From: Cylindrobasidium torrendii FP15055 ss-10
Lineage: Eukaryota > Basidiomycota > Agaricomycetes > Agaricales > Physalacriaceae
Assembly (NCBI GenBank): GCA_000934385.1
Contig: KN880832.1
Span: 1 to 16,202 of the forward strand
DNA length: 16,202 nucleotides
Direction: 5' to 3'
The position numbers and the translations under genes were made by a program. Below, piece by piece: positions 1 through 7,840 of this stretch. Every line of letters begins with the position of its first letter. Position 1 is the stretch's first letter. The notes under the pieces were generated by a model, which was not told where the DNA came from, searched no databases, and worked only from the letters and a program-made list of their open reading frames with translations.

Positions 1-870
1 GTCCGCGCTATGAGTTCTTTGTGATCGCGCCCGTTGGACGTCGACGGCGATGTGGAGCGAGGCGCGTGAAGGCGCGTGAAGGCGGGCTGGTCGCGAGAGC
101 CTCAGGGAGGCTACTAATCGTATTTCTGATATAACTTACATCTTTCCGCAGTGTATAGCGATGGTAAAGCTGTTTTCGGCCAAATCCAGCGCCAACTGCG
201 CCGACTCTGGCAACTCTAGATACTCTAGAGACCCCAGAATTACCCGGGGTCACTCCAGATTTGACCGCGTAGCTCTATACCCAAACAGGTCTTCCTGATG
301 TTGTGGATCCACCCGAGCAACGCGACTGGGCTTCGACGCAAACTGGCGCAGATACTAATCTTCACCCGTGAGAAGGTGGCCGGTGTCGATGAGACTCTGG
401 ACTAGTAGTAGAGTTCAACGGAGTCAGATCATTCGAAGTAAAACGCTTGTGTTCGTTACGTTGAATCAGAATGGTGCGTGCGGCGATGTGAATTGGGTGT
501 GCTAGTGATAAATGAGGAGTCTGCGAAGTTTTCATAAAGACCTTCGTGTGTACAGACGTATCCGCATCGTTCTAAGTACAACAACATTATCTCGTACGTC
601 TGTCGAACTACTATCCTTTCCCCCGCTGCTTTGTCGAGTCGTTTTTACTCGTCGTCTCTGTTTGGATTATACACCGAGAAAGTTATTCAGAACAACTTGT
701 GTGTGATATCCAAAACGCGTGCACTGATATCCTGCATTCAATTTACCTGGTTAGTATTGGAAGTCCCTGCCGATACTGATGACGAAGTTGAACTCAAGCG
801 TCGTTTTCTTTTCACGCCCCCTTGCTCTTCATGTTTCTATGCACAAGCGAAAGGAGAAATGATATGTCCG
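1..870. other. No supportable gene (left edge)
   Basis: I see no convincing gene here. Near the left end the minus strand has a short open stretch (about 253-8) with a possible GTAAGT donor at its 3' side, so the last exon of a gene outside the window cannot be excluded, but nothing in its translation is recognisable. A short direct repeat of GCGCGTGAAG occurs twice around 62-83. The 300-870 part holds only short open frames in poor context. Confidence 0.4.
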
Positions 871-1045
871 TCCATTGATCAGTCAGTTGGGTGTAATATG
901 ATACAGTACGCATAAGTAAGGAGTCCACGCATCCGTGAAATAGCCTAATCGTAAAAAGGAAGAGAGGCGACCAGCGCACATAGCAAACATATACAGAGAG
1001 AGTACAATGGCAGTGCGAGAATTATTACGCAGCTCGAGTGCTCGG
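871..1045 (+). repeat. Left arm of an imperfect inverted repeat (3' flank of the Ser/Cys-rich gene)
   Basis: The stretch matches the reverse complement of 4842-4683. Shared blocks include GTGTAATATGATACAGTACG, GTAAAAAGGAAGAGAGGCGA and GCTCGAGTGC, with small indels between them. A weaker match seems to continue to about 1080 (partner about 4646). It lies directly downstream of the stop codon of the minus-strand gene at 1088-2850, so it is best read as the 3' flank of that gene, duplicated in inverse orientation together with part of the gene. Confidence 0.85.
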
Positions 1046-1087
1046 CGTCCAACCGCAGAAACCAACCTCACACACACAACTTGGAAA

Positions 1088-2850
1088 TCACCGTTCAGGA
1101 AACAACATCCCCCCTCCTCCTACTCCTCCCTCGTTCTTATCCTCCCTTTCCAACGTCCACTCTCCCCATCGCGTGAAAGAGAGCGAGAGCCGTACGTTTC
1201 GTGATGATATAGGAAGCTCGTCTTCGGGCTCGTTTGGGGGTTGGGGCTCATTTGTCCTAGGACGAGGTCCATTATTCGTCCTAGGAAGCGATTCGCGCTG
1301 AGGCTCATCCTCTTCCTCTCCCCTTCGTTCTCGCTCCCTCCGTCTCCCATCTCTCCCTCCCCCTCCCCACATGAACCTCGAATAATATCTCCCTTCCTCC
1401 CCCTCCCCTCCCTCCTCCTCCTCGTCGTCTCCTTCGTGATCCTCAACGAGCGGCGGGATACGCACAGGATACGGGCGGGGAGGAGGCGGGAACAGCAGCG
1501 GGGCCCGCGCGTGTGTCAAGGTGCGAGGTTGGAAGGCGGGAAAGGAAAGGCGGGGGTCCGGCCTCGAAGAAGATGGCGTCGATGTTCTTGAAGATGTCGA
1601 AGACGATGCCGACGGGATTGAAGGATCCGACCCCGCCGCCGCCTCCTTCCCTTCCACAGCCGACGCCATGAACGTATACATACACGGAGAAGACGAAGAG
1701 GGCCGGTGTTCGTGCCAGTATGACGGGCCAGAGGGATGCGTGTCGTTAGATCCATAGGAAGAAGAGGAGGGGAAGGAGGGCGAAGAAGAGTCTTGAGCTG
1801 TCTTGCAGGGCGTGTATCGTGTCCCGAGCGGGTTTCCACTGTTCATCGGAAGCGTTAGTACATGGATCTATGAGAAATAGCGAGATGGAAAGGGTGTGAG
1901 GTAGAATCAAGACGAAAAGCAGAACCAAAGCGCGCGAAAACAAGGCTAGGGGAACCGGCAAGAAGGAAGGGGAATGAAGAGACGTACCAAACAGCACACC
2001 CGACACCGACTCTCTCGCACCCACACGTGCTCTTTCCTATCCTCCCCAACCCCTCCTCCGTGTTGTCATCGCCGGAGAAGTACATGGCATCGAGCGGGAC
2101 GACGGCGTCCGATGCTTCTGAGGTGCTCGTCCATGCGCTGGGGTGTGTAGCGGACGAGTTGGAGTGTGTAGACGCGTTGGGGGAAGTGTTGGAGGTGGAG
2201 GAGAAGAGGGGGAAAGCGCAGGTGTGAACAAGGGCTCCGCATCCTGTCTTGCGTTTGACTGTGCGTCTCCCCAGAGTCCTCGGAGAGCTTGAGGAGGACG
2301 AAGAAGGCGGGGAAGGCATGAACCTAAACACGCCCAACCCCACACTCTCCCCAACATCGTACTCCTCCACAACTTCTTCTTCCACACCGCAGAACAGCAT
2401 CCATCCGCCCTTGTCCTCGCTTCGCTCCGTATTCAATGCTGCGTTCGCCGAGTCGGCCAAGGGGTGCCGAGCAACTTCATCGTTTCGAAGAGAAGCATAA
2501 TCCCGCAGCCACGCCTCACTCCGAGTCTCCAATGTATCGCCCCGTCCTCCAAGCGAAGCAGAAGGATGATGCACCGCACCCCGTCGGCGCAACCGCGACG
2601 CTTCCCCGCTCCGAACGAGGTCCGAGAGCACGATGGTGTCGTCTGCGTCGTTCAGCTGCGGGTTCTCTGCGTTGTCCGTGGCGTTAGAGGAGGCTGGTAC
2701 TGCGTCGCCCGTGTCATTGCCTGCGTGTGCGTTTCCTGCGAATGCATTGTCCATATCGCTGCTGCTGCTGTCTTCCGCATCGTCGCTGTCATGTCCATAC
2801 CCCACATCACCATCCAAAAAAGCTATAATCGCATCCATATCGTCGTCCAT
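1088..2850 (-). CDS. Ser-rich, low-complexity protein with a Cys-rich motif (unrecognised family)
   Basis: Proposed exons on the minus strand are 2850-1988 and 1838-1088, giving about 537 residues. The intron (1987-1839, 149 nt) starts GTACGT, has a TACTAAC branch site at about 1860-1854 and ends in CAG. Splicing makes the junction read GCAV|CGNPLG, completing a cluster of cysteines (CGCERVGVGC, then CGNPLGTRYTPC) that could bind zinc; this is the best argument for the splice. The N-terminus (1-75) is acidic; residues 129-251 hold the best conserved block (HPLADSAN, WMLFCGVEEEVVEEYD, then a basic RRTVKRKTGCG). Exon 2 encodes Ser/Pro-rich sequence, YTFMASAV, an acidic run and RYYSRFMWGG. The start ATG has good context (aaggATGG). 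Diverged copies at 3459-3804 and about 6222-6340 keep parts of the same reading frames, which supports coding. I do not recognise a named family and assign no function. The far C-terminus (after RYYSRFMWGG) could be mis-modelled. Confidence 0.6.
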
Positions 2851-2868
2851 CCTTCGTCGTCCTCGTCG

Positions 2869-2889
2869 TCACGTATCAAGTTTGCGCAT
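2869..2889 (-). other. Possible 7-codon upstream ORF
   Basis: On the minus strand ATG CGC AAA CTT GAT ACG TGA ends 18 nt before the proposed start codon at 2850. If the transcript begins upstream of 2889 this would be an upstream ORF able to lower translation of the main frame. The transcription start is not known, so this is only positional evidence. Confidence 0.3.
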
Positions 2890-3196
2890 CGTGCAGTGCG
2901 CGTGTGTGTGAGTAAGTAGTGAGTATAAGCGCCGATGCCGATGCGTCATGCATCATGATTCATTGATCGGGGTTCGGGGTTCGGGTGCGGGGGGCCGGAT
3001 GAGGTGCGCCGAGGACCAGCTCGTCGGCGACGTGATTGTGGGCTCAGAGTGGGCGGAGCTATGGGTGACACCGTCTTTTTGTCGCGAGGCTCCTTCAGCA
3101 TTCTCACCTATCGTCGATTGATCTGACAGGCGGGGGTCGCCAGTGCTTGATGCACGCCGTACTCACTGGCTCTTGCCCCGCTCTAAGAGTGCGTCT
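2890..3196. other. Intergenic, with one hairpin
   Basis: There is no gene in this interval. At 3131-3180 an imperfect hairpin can form: CGGGG (3131-3135) with CCCCG (3176-3180), and GCCAGTG (3139-3145) with CACTGGC (3164-3170), enclosing an 18-nt loop. It stands just before the direct repeat that starts at 3197. It could also be the shared upstream region of the head-to-head gene copies. Confidence 0.4.
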
Positions 3197-3451
3197 AATT
3201 ATGCAGCCCGTGAGAAATTAGAATCTGTGGCAGTCGACATTTGTTGGGACGGACGTGTTCACTCGCCATGATCCTACCCAGATGCGGATACGTGCCGCGC
3301 ATATATAAATAAATATCCTGTTTATTCGTTTAGAATCTGCGCCGACCCAAGTCACCCAACTAGCCCCGATTCTACGTCCTCCCCTTCGCTCCCGTCAGCA
3401 TGTCTTGAGTCTGTCGATGTGGGTTTGCTCCCGAGCGTGCTGGCGGGCGCA
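3197..3451 (+). repeat. Direct repeat A+B, copy 1
   Basis: Part A (3197 to about 3412) matches 7187-7397 closely, with shared blocks such as GTCGACATTTGTTGGGACGG, GATGCGGATACGTGCCGCGC, AAATATCCTGTTT and CGCTCCCGTCAGCATGT. Part B (3414-3451) matches 7782-7820 with one base of indel. Here A and B are adjacent; in copy 2 they are about 384 bp apart. No open frame spans part A. I found no terminal TG/CA with target duplications, so I do not call it a solo LTR. Confidence 0.85.
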
Positions 3452-3458
3452 GGGGTTG

Positions 3459-3804
3459 GGGCACCCTTTGGCTGATTCGGCGAACGTAGCATCGAATACG
3501 GAGCGAGGAGAGGACAAGGGCGGATGGATGTTGTTCTGCGGTGTGGAAGAAGAAGTCGTGGAGGAGTACGATGTTGAGGAGTGTGTAGAGGATGTGTTTA
3601 GGTTCATGCCTTCCTCCTCTGCTTCCGCTTCAAGCTCTCCGAGGAAGCTGGGGAGACGCACAGTCAAACGCAAAACAGGATGCGGAGCCCTCGTTCACAC
3701 GCGCGCTTTCCCCGTCTCCCCCGTTGCCTCTGCCTTTTCCCCCAACGGTTCTACGCACCCAAGCGCATGGACGAGCACATCAGAAGCATCAGATGCCGTC
3801 GTCC
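3459..3804 (+). pseudogene. Truncated inverted copy of exon 1 of the Ser/Cys-rich gene
   Basis: This matches the reverse complement of 2468-2097 with several small indels. The frame is kept from HPLADSAN through GWMLFCGVEEEVVEEYDV, RRTVKRKTGCGALVHT and HPSAWTSTSEASDAVV, corresponding to about residues 129-251 of the intact protein. The first 128 residues are missing and replaced at the 5' side by direct repeat A+B; downstream of the final VV the match stops, so the Cys-rich end and exon 2 are absent. The frame is part of a longer chimeric ORF that could start at ATG 3417 inside repeat B and ends at 4013. It may be a relic or a chimeric transcript; I favour a relic. Confidence 0.75.
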
Positions 3805-4682
3805 TACACAGGCCGAAAAACGTGAGTTACTTTTGCTTTTCCTATTTCTCTTCCAGCGAAGTTCGTATTTCTCTTCTCAGGGAATCTACACCCCCATTTT
3901 CTCTTCTTCGTGCCTTTACCCATCTCTTCTGCGTTCGCGAGCTACAGTGCTCACATGCGCTCGACTCAACTTTCCAGCTTCATAGCTCGCACGACCAGCA
4001 TCGCAGCAGCTAAGAACGCCTCACGCATTCTCAGCGTATGGTCCCGGTCAGTATGTATATCAATTCTCCTGATTCTTTTTCTTTCTCTTCCTCCCCTTCT
4101 CATTTGTTGTACGGTACAATCGTTGTCGTGCTGCCTAGGTATACGTAGACCCAAAGAGACGACTTGGTACAGGTTACCAGCGTCGTACCAGAGGACGCAG
4201 CTACCCTCTCACTACGCAGACGACCTCAATCGAGCGCCGGCCAAGGTGGGATCGCCCAAAGGTTTTGCGGCTGCTCTCACGCCTCCGGAGCTGTTGTACC
4301 TTGTCCAGCTACTTCCTCCTCTTCTCTTCTCTTCCTCTTCCCATTCTCCGATTCCCCTTCCCATTCTCCGACTCCGATTCTTATTCTCATTCTCATTCTC
4401 TCCCGATGAAGGCATGGCGCAGTGGCAGATGAGAGTAGAAAGAGTACATGGATGTGAGTGCGCCATGTGCGTCCTCTCCTCCCTTCCCTTCTTCGGTCCT
4501 TTCCCCCCGCCCGACCTCCCGCCAGGCCTGACTCTGTACTAACAGTGGAACCATATGCGCATCCATCCAGCGCGCTACGGCGGACGGCCCTCCAAGTAGC
4601 TATACTAGTATGCGAGTACGATGGCCACTCATGCATGATGTCCGAGTTCTGTGTGTGGTATTAGTTTTTGGGGTCGAACCTT
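3805..4682. other. Unassigned stretch with a pyrimidine-rich tract
   Basis: By position this should correspond to exon 1 tail, intron and exon 2 of the inverted gene copy, but I see none of the marker sequences (CGNPLG, YTFMASAV or RYYSRFMWGG). It holds short open frames only. At about 4310-4402 there is a strongly pyrimidine-rich tract with imperfect TTCTCA/CATTCTCC repeats. A short GTGAGT...CCAG segment at about 3830-3856 resembles an intron but leads nowhere recognisable. Confidence 0.4.
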
Positions 4683-4842
4683 GAGCGCGCGCACTCGAGC
4701 CGCGTAAATGATTCTCGCACATCGTACTCCCTCTGTGTATGTTTCTGGTCGCCTCTCTTCCTTTTTACGACTAGCTATTTTACGACGTGTGGACTCCTTA
4801 TGCGTACTGTATCATATTACACCTAACTAACTGATCAACGGA
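4683..4842 (-). repeat. Right arm of the inverted repeat
   Basis: This is the reverse-complement partner of 871-1045. It lies downstream of the truncated gene copy at 3459-3804, in the same relative place as the left arm lies downstream of the intact gene. The distance from the exon-1 block start to the end of the arm is similar on both sides (about 1,600 nt on the left, about 1,380 nt on the right), as expected for one ancestral head-to-head duplication followed by internal loss or replacement. Confidence 0.85.
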
Positions 4843-6221
4843 CCAATGCAGAACTTGTTCTGAGTTTCCCCTTCGTCGCGTAAAGACGTTTCCTTCCCTT
4901 TTCTCTCACCACTCGGGTTTTTATCCACTGCAGATCATTTGCAATTGGAAAGAATGAAACATTTCAGCGACCCTGTGTGGGGATATCTCACAATCGCTTG
5001 AAGTAAATACACTCGCTCGAAGTAAATGCTCATTTGCACAGTATACGCATCGAACCTTGGGACAGTGCCATTGCACTGTCCCCAGGAGCTCATGTCAATT
5101 CATCCATTTTGACCCGCAGCCCACGGTAAGAGTTAGTACATATCTCATATTTCCCGACTGTGCGAGCTGTACTACTAATTTCATACATACAAGTACTGAT
5201 AAGCAGTACAGTACGCAGCTGCAATTCGAATTAATTTCATTGCACACAACTCAAGGGACGAGTCGTCTTGCTGCAGGCTATTAAGATAAGAGTCGCACGA
5301 CAGTCGAGCGTCGCTGGTTTCGACATCGTCAGTCCAGTCACGGAAATATTCGCTGAAGGGTAGGGGACGTACGATACACGCGCCCGCCGCAAGAGATGGG
5401 GTTGAATTTATGGAGGAGGAATAATGCGGGTCCGATAACCGTTTGTGTTGCAAGGGAAAGGGAGGGAAAGGATGAGAGAGGCCCGAGCGTCAGAGAATCG
5501 AGAGAGTCCTTGAAGGAATCAGAGGGACGCGTCTACGCCTGCAAATAATTGCAATAAATGCAAGAGAGCAAGCGTGTTCCTTTAATTGTCCTCACCAAAG
5601 AAGCGTCCGCTCCAAGACGCGGGTAGAGTGAACGCGTCACCCTGGAATCTGGATAATCAAGTGCAATCAACATCAACAAAAAGTAACGAACATACTTAGT
5701 GCACGGTCCAACCGAGCGTCACTTGGCACCGTAGCATCCGCTCAAGTCATAACTTGCCGCCTTCTCATCCCCAACAGCAGACCAGTAATGTCCCACTGAG
5801 CGTGCCCGGCCCGTGAAGTCAGGCGGGACAGAAGAGGTAAGGAGAAGCGGAGTCGCTACGTCGGCATTCGCCGTGATCACGCCTATGCCTCAAAAAACCA
5901 TGATCTGTGCTGAGTCCCTTGTCTTTTTCTTTCACCGGATCCGGGAGAATGCCGCACCTCAGAGCCAGGGGGGACGTTCACTCTGTTCACAGTGCGACTC
6001 AACCGTACCTAAGTAAGACCCCACCCAACCCACTGGCAGTGCGAACGATATATGTCGTTTTTTTTTGCTTCACCTTTTAAAGTGCATCTGCATCAAGACG
6101 CAGCACAATTGTGTGTGTGTGTACAGTTGCACCTGGATATTTATCGGCACACGCATGTAAACTACAGGAAGTTGCGCTCCATGGTCCCAAGCCAGTCGTC
6201 CGAAGGCTCTCTTTGCCAGTG
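4843..6221. other. Gene-poor stretch
   Basis: I see no supportable gene. Open frames here are short, often lack an ATG and show no recognisable motif or convincing splice pattern. The only notable content is a leader-like element at 5507-5539, listed separately. Confidence 0.4.
5507..5539 (-). promoter_or_regulatory. Leader-like element shared with the expansin-like gene
   Basis: The 33-bp block GAGTCCTTGAAGGAATC...GGGACGCGTCTAC nearly repeats 14841-14871 (GAGTCCTTGAAGAATTC...GGACGCGTCTAC). In the second place it lies between the TATA-like box and the start codon of the expansin-like gene, in the same strand orientation. Here no ATG or expansin-like frame follows within the next 150 nt on the minus strand, so it is probably a relic or an independently dispersed piece. 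Confidence 0.45.
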
Positions 6222-6340
6222 TTCTCCGTGTTCTCAGCTTCATGGCGTCGGCCGTATAGGGGAAGGACGCCTCCCGACATCAGGAAGATGAAGAAGGGGA
6301 GGGGGAGGTATCATTCGAGGTTTATGTGGGGAGGAAGAGA
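6222..6340 (+). pseudogene. Relic of exon 2 of the Ser/Cys-rich gene
   Basis: Two pieces match exon 2 of the gene at 1088-2850. The first (from 6222) is similar to the DNA around TTCATGGCGTCGGC and translates FMASAV followed at once by a TAG stop (6257-6259). The second (from about 6306) translates RYHSRFMWGG against RYYSRFMWGG, with third-position changes such as TTC to TTT. The roughly 100 codons between these motifs in the intact gene are reduced to about 15. The stop and the large deletion mark it as a pseudogene. Confidence 0.6.
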
Positions 6341-6754
6341 AGTGCGACTCGGAAGAGGAGAGGGAGGGAGCGAAAACGGGAGTGTGTCCCTCATCTGCGT
6401 ACGATGGGGGTTGTTGAACGTCGCGATGGATTCCAGAGACATGACCGATTGGTAGAAATGCTGGGGTTGTGCCATGTGGGGTTTACATAAATGTGATGGT
6501 AGGAGAGCAAGCGTGATCGAAGGTCGCGGCACTCTTCTCTTACACTCGCTGCCTCTAACGCCTGGGAATCCTCACGTTCCTGGCCGCGAATAAGCGCACA
6601 AGGAGCAATAACAAGAATTTGGGGACGAAGTGTCTTTGGGCAAGCGGCGCATTGGAACCTCTGAATGGGCTACAGTGCCCGTGTGGGATGCGTCGACGAC
6701 TGGAGTGTTTCTCGGTGCGTATGCACTTACTGTCCCTTCTTTCGGTCCTGACAT

Positions 6755-7110
6755 AAGTGACTACTACAGGCTCAGCCCGCGCGGCGCAGACCTCATCAAT
6801 GTGTCTGCATTTCTCACGAGCTCGCGTCCGGGATCGATGGATAGCGTAGGGAATAGGGAATAGCACAGCACCTAGAGAAGACGCGGGTGCTAACTTCAGT
6901 AGGAGTTTATGGTTTTTCGCGACTGTGACTACTTCCCGGGCGCTGCGCCTTTATCCCTCCCCCAACACCGCGGATTATTCTGAGGCAACCCTGATAACCT
7001 CAGCCCCCGCGGCGTTCTGGCGGCCCCGCAAACGAAGATATCCCTCCGAGGTGCGAGTTCTCTATCATCAATATTCCATGGTAGCGCGTTGCATTAACTC
7101 TGCTTCACAG
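6755..7110 (+). repeat. Direct repeat C, copy 1
   Basis: It matches 11465-11925 with many indels. The best part is 6940-7110, sharing GCGCTGCGCCTTT, CGCGGATTATTCTGA, GCAACCCTGATAACCT, GATATCCCTCCG and TTCTCTATCATCAATATTCC. Weaker matches lie upstream (TGTCTGCATTTCTCAC against TGTCTCTGTACTTCTCAC; GGAATAGCAC). No protein is recognisable in either copy. A GT...CAG intron-like segment at 6715-6769 hints that this was once transcribed. Confidence 0.75.
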
Positions 7111-7186
7111 CCAGGCCGCTTGCACGGGTTCGTGTTTGATATTATACGGGCCTCGTCGCGGATAGCAAGTTGCTGATTGAACTTGA

Positions 7187-7397
7187 AATTATGCAGCCCG
7201 TGAATCTTTGGCAGTCGACATTTGTTGGGACGGACGTGTTCACTCGCCATAATCCTACCTAGATGCGGATACGTGCCGCGCGTATATAGATAAATATCCT
7301 GTTTTAAATTATTCGTTTAGAATCTGCGCTGACCCAACTAGCCCCAATGCTACGTCTGAATCCTTCCCTTCGCTCCCGTCAGCATGTATTGAGTCTT
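7187..7397 (+). repeat. Direct repeat A, copy 2
   Basis: Second copy of the repeat at 3197-3412. It includes the AT-rich GTATATAGATAAATATCC block and ends at CAGCATGTATTGAGTC. It lies 3' of the DUF6535 gene on that gene's downstream side. Confidence 0.85.
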
Positions 7398-7781
7398 TTG
7401 TCAATCAGACTGGTTGTGTATCGCGCAGGGTGAAGACGGGAGGAAAAAACGATAGGGATTTCGATGTACAGTAGTAGCATTTTATACACGAGCGATACCG
7501 CCTCGTGGCTAGAGCAATACATATATGGGAATGGATAGGGTGAAGAGCTCGTATAAATCTTGAGTGTCCGTATCGTGTGGTGCAGGGGGAAAAACATAAA
7601 TAATATACCAGAGGAAACCATCAACTGTTGGCACGCTTGAGGCCTAGCCTCCGAGCAATGCCCATAACCCTCACCACTGCCCTAAGCCCTAGTAGTCGAG
7701 CCCTCTAACCTTCGAGTGGCTTGACTCGCCTTCCAAAGCGGTCAACCACTCGATCGAGGTTTGGCCGATCTCCAACATCTT
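7398..7781. other. Stretch separating repeat parts A and B
   Basis: About 384 bp with no counterpart in copy 1 at 3412/3414. A TCTT tetranucleotide is found at both borders (7394-7397 and 7778-7781), which could be a short target duplication or chance. No terminal inverted repeats are visible. Inside, TCGAGTGG (about 7711) and CCACTCGA (about 7746) can pair as a small hairpin. It might equally be ancestral sequence deleted from copy 1. Confidence 0.45.
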
Positions 7782-7820
7782 TCGATGTGGGTTTGCTCCC
7801 GAGCGTGGCTGGCGGGCGCA
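7782..7820 (+). repeat. Direct repeat B, copy 2
   Basis: It matches 3414-3451 (TCGATGTGGGTTTGCTCCCG, then AGCGTG and CTGGCGGGCGC) with one inserted base. It lies 20 bp beyond the stop codon of the DUF6535 gene, so it is probably in the 3' UTR of that gene. Confidence 0.8.
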
Positions 7821-7840
7821 TCGCGTATCCGAGGGCGAGA

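Noticed and set aside
1443..2024. An alternative minus-strand frame with hydrophobic runs (RLFFALLPLLFFLW, PALFVFSVYVYV) over exon 2 of the Ser/Cys-rich gene.
   Set aside because: It has a TAA stop between the two runs and does not fit the phase of the donor at 1987. The Ser-rich frame gives the Cys motif at the junction and is the one conserved in the relic at 6222-6340.
3197..3412. Repeat A as a solo LTR (it has an AT-rich TATA-like block and could be read as TG...CA).
   Set aside because: No matching target-site duplication flanks either copy, and the borders do not agree with one TG/CA unit.
5181..5453. A 90-codon minus-strand frame behind the leader-like element as a second expansin gene.
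   Set aside because: It has no ATG at its start, no signal peptide and none of the barrel motifs.
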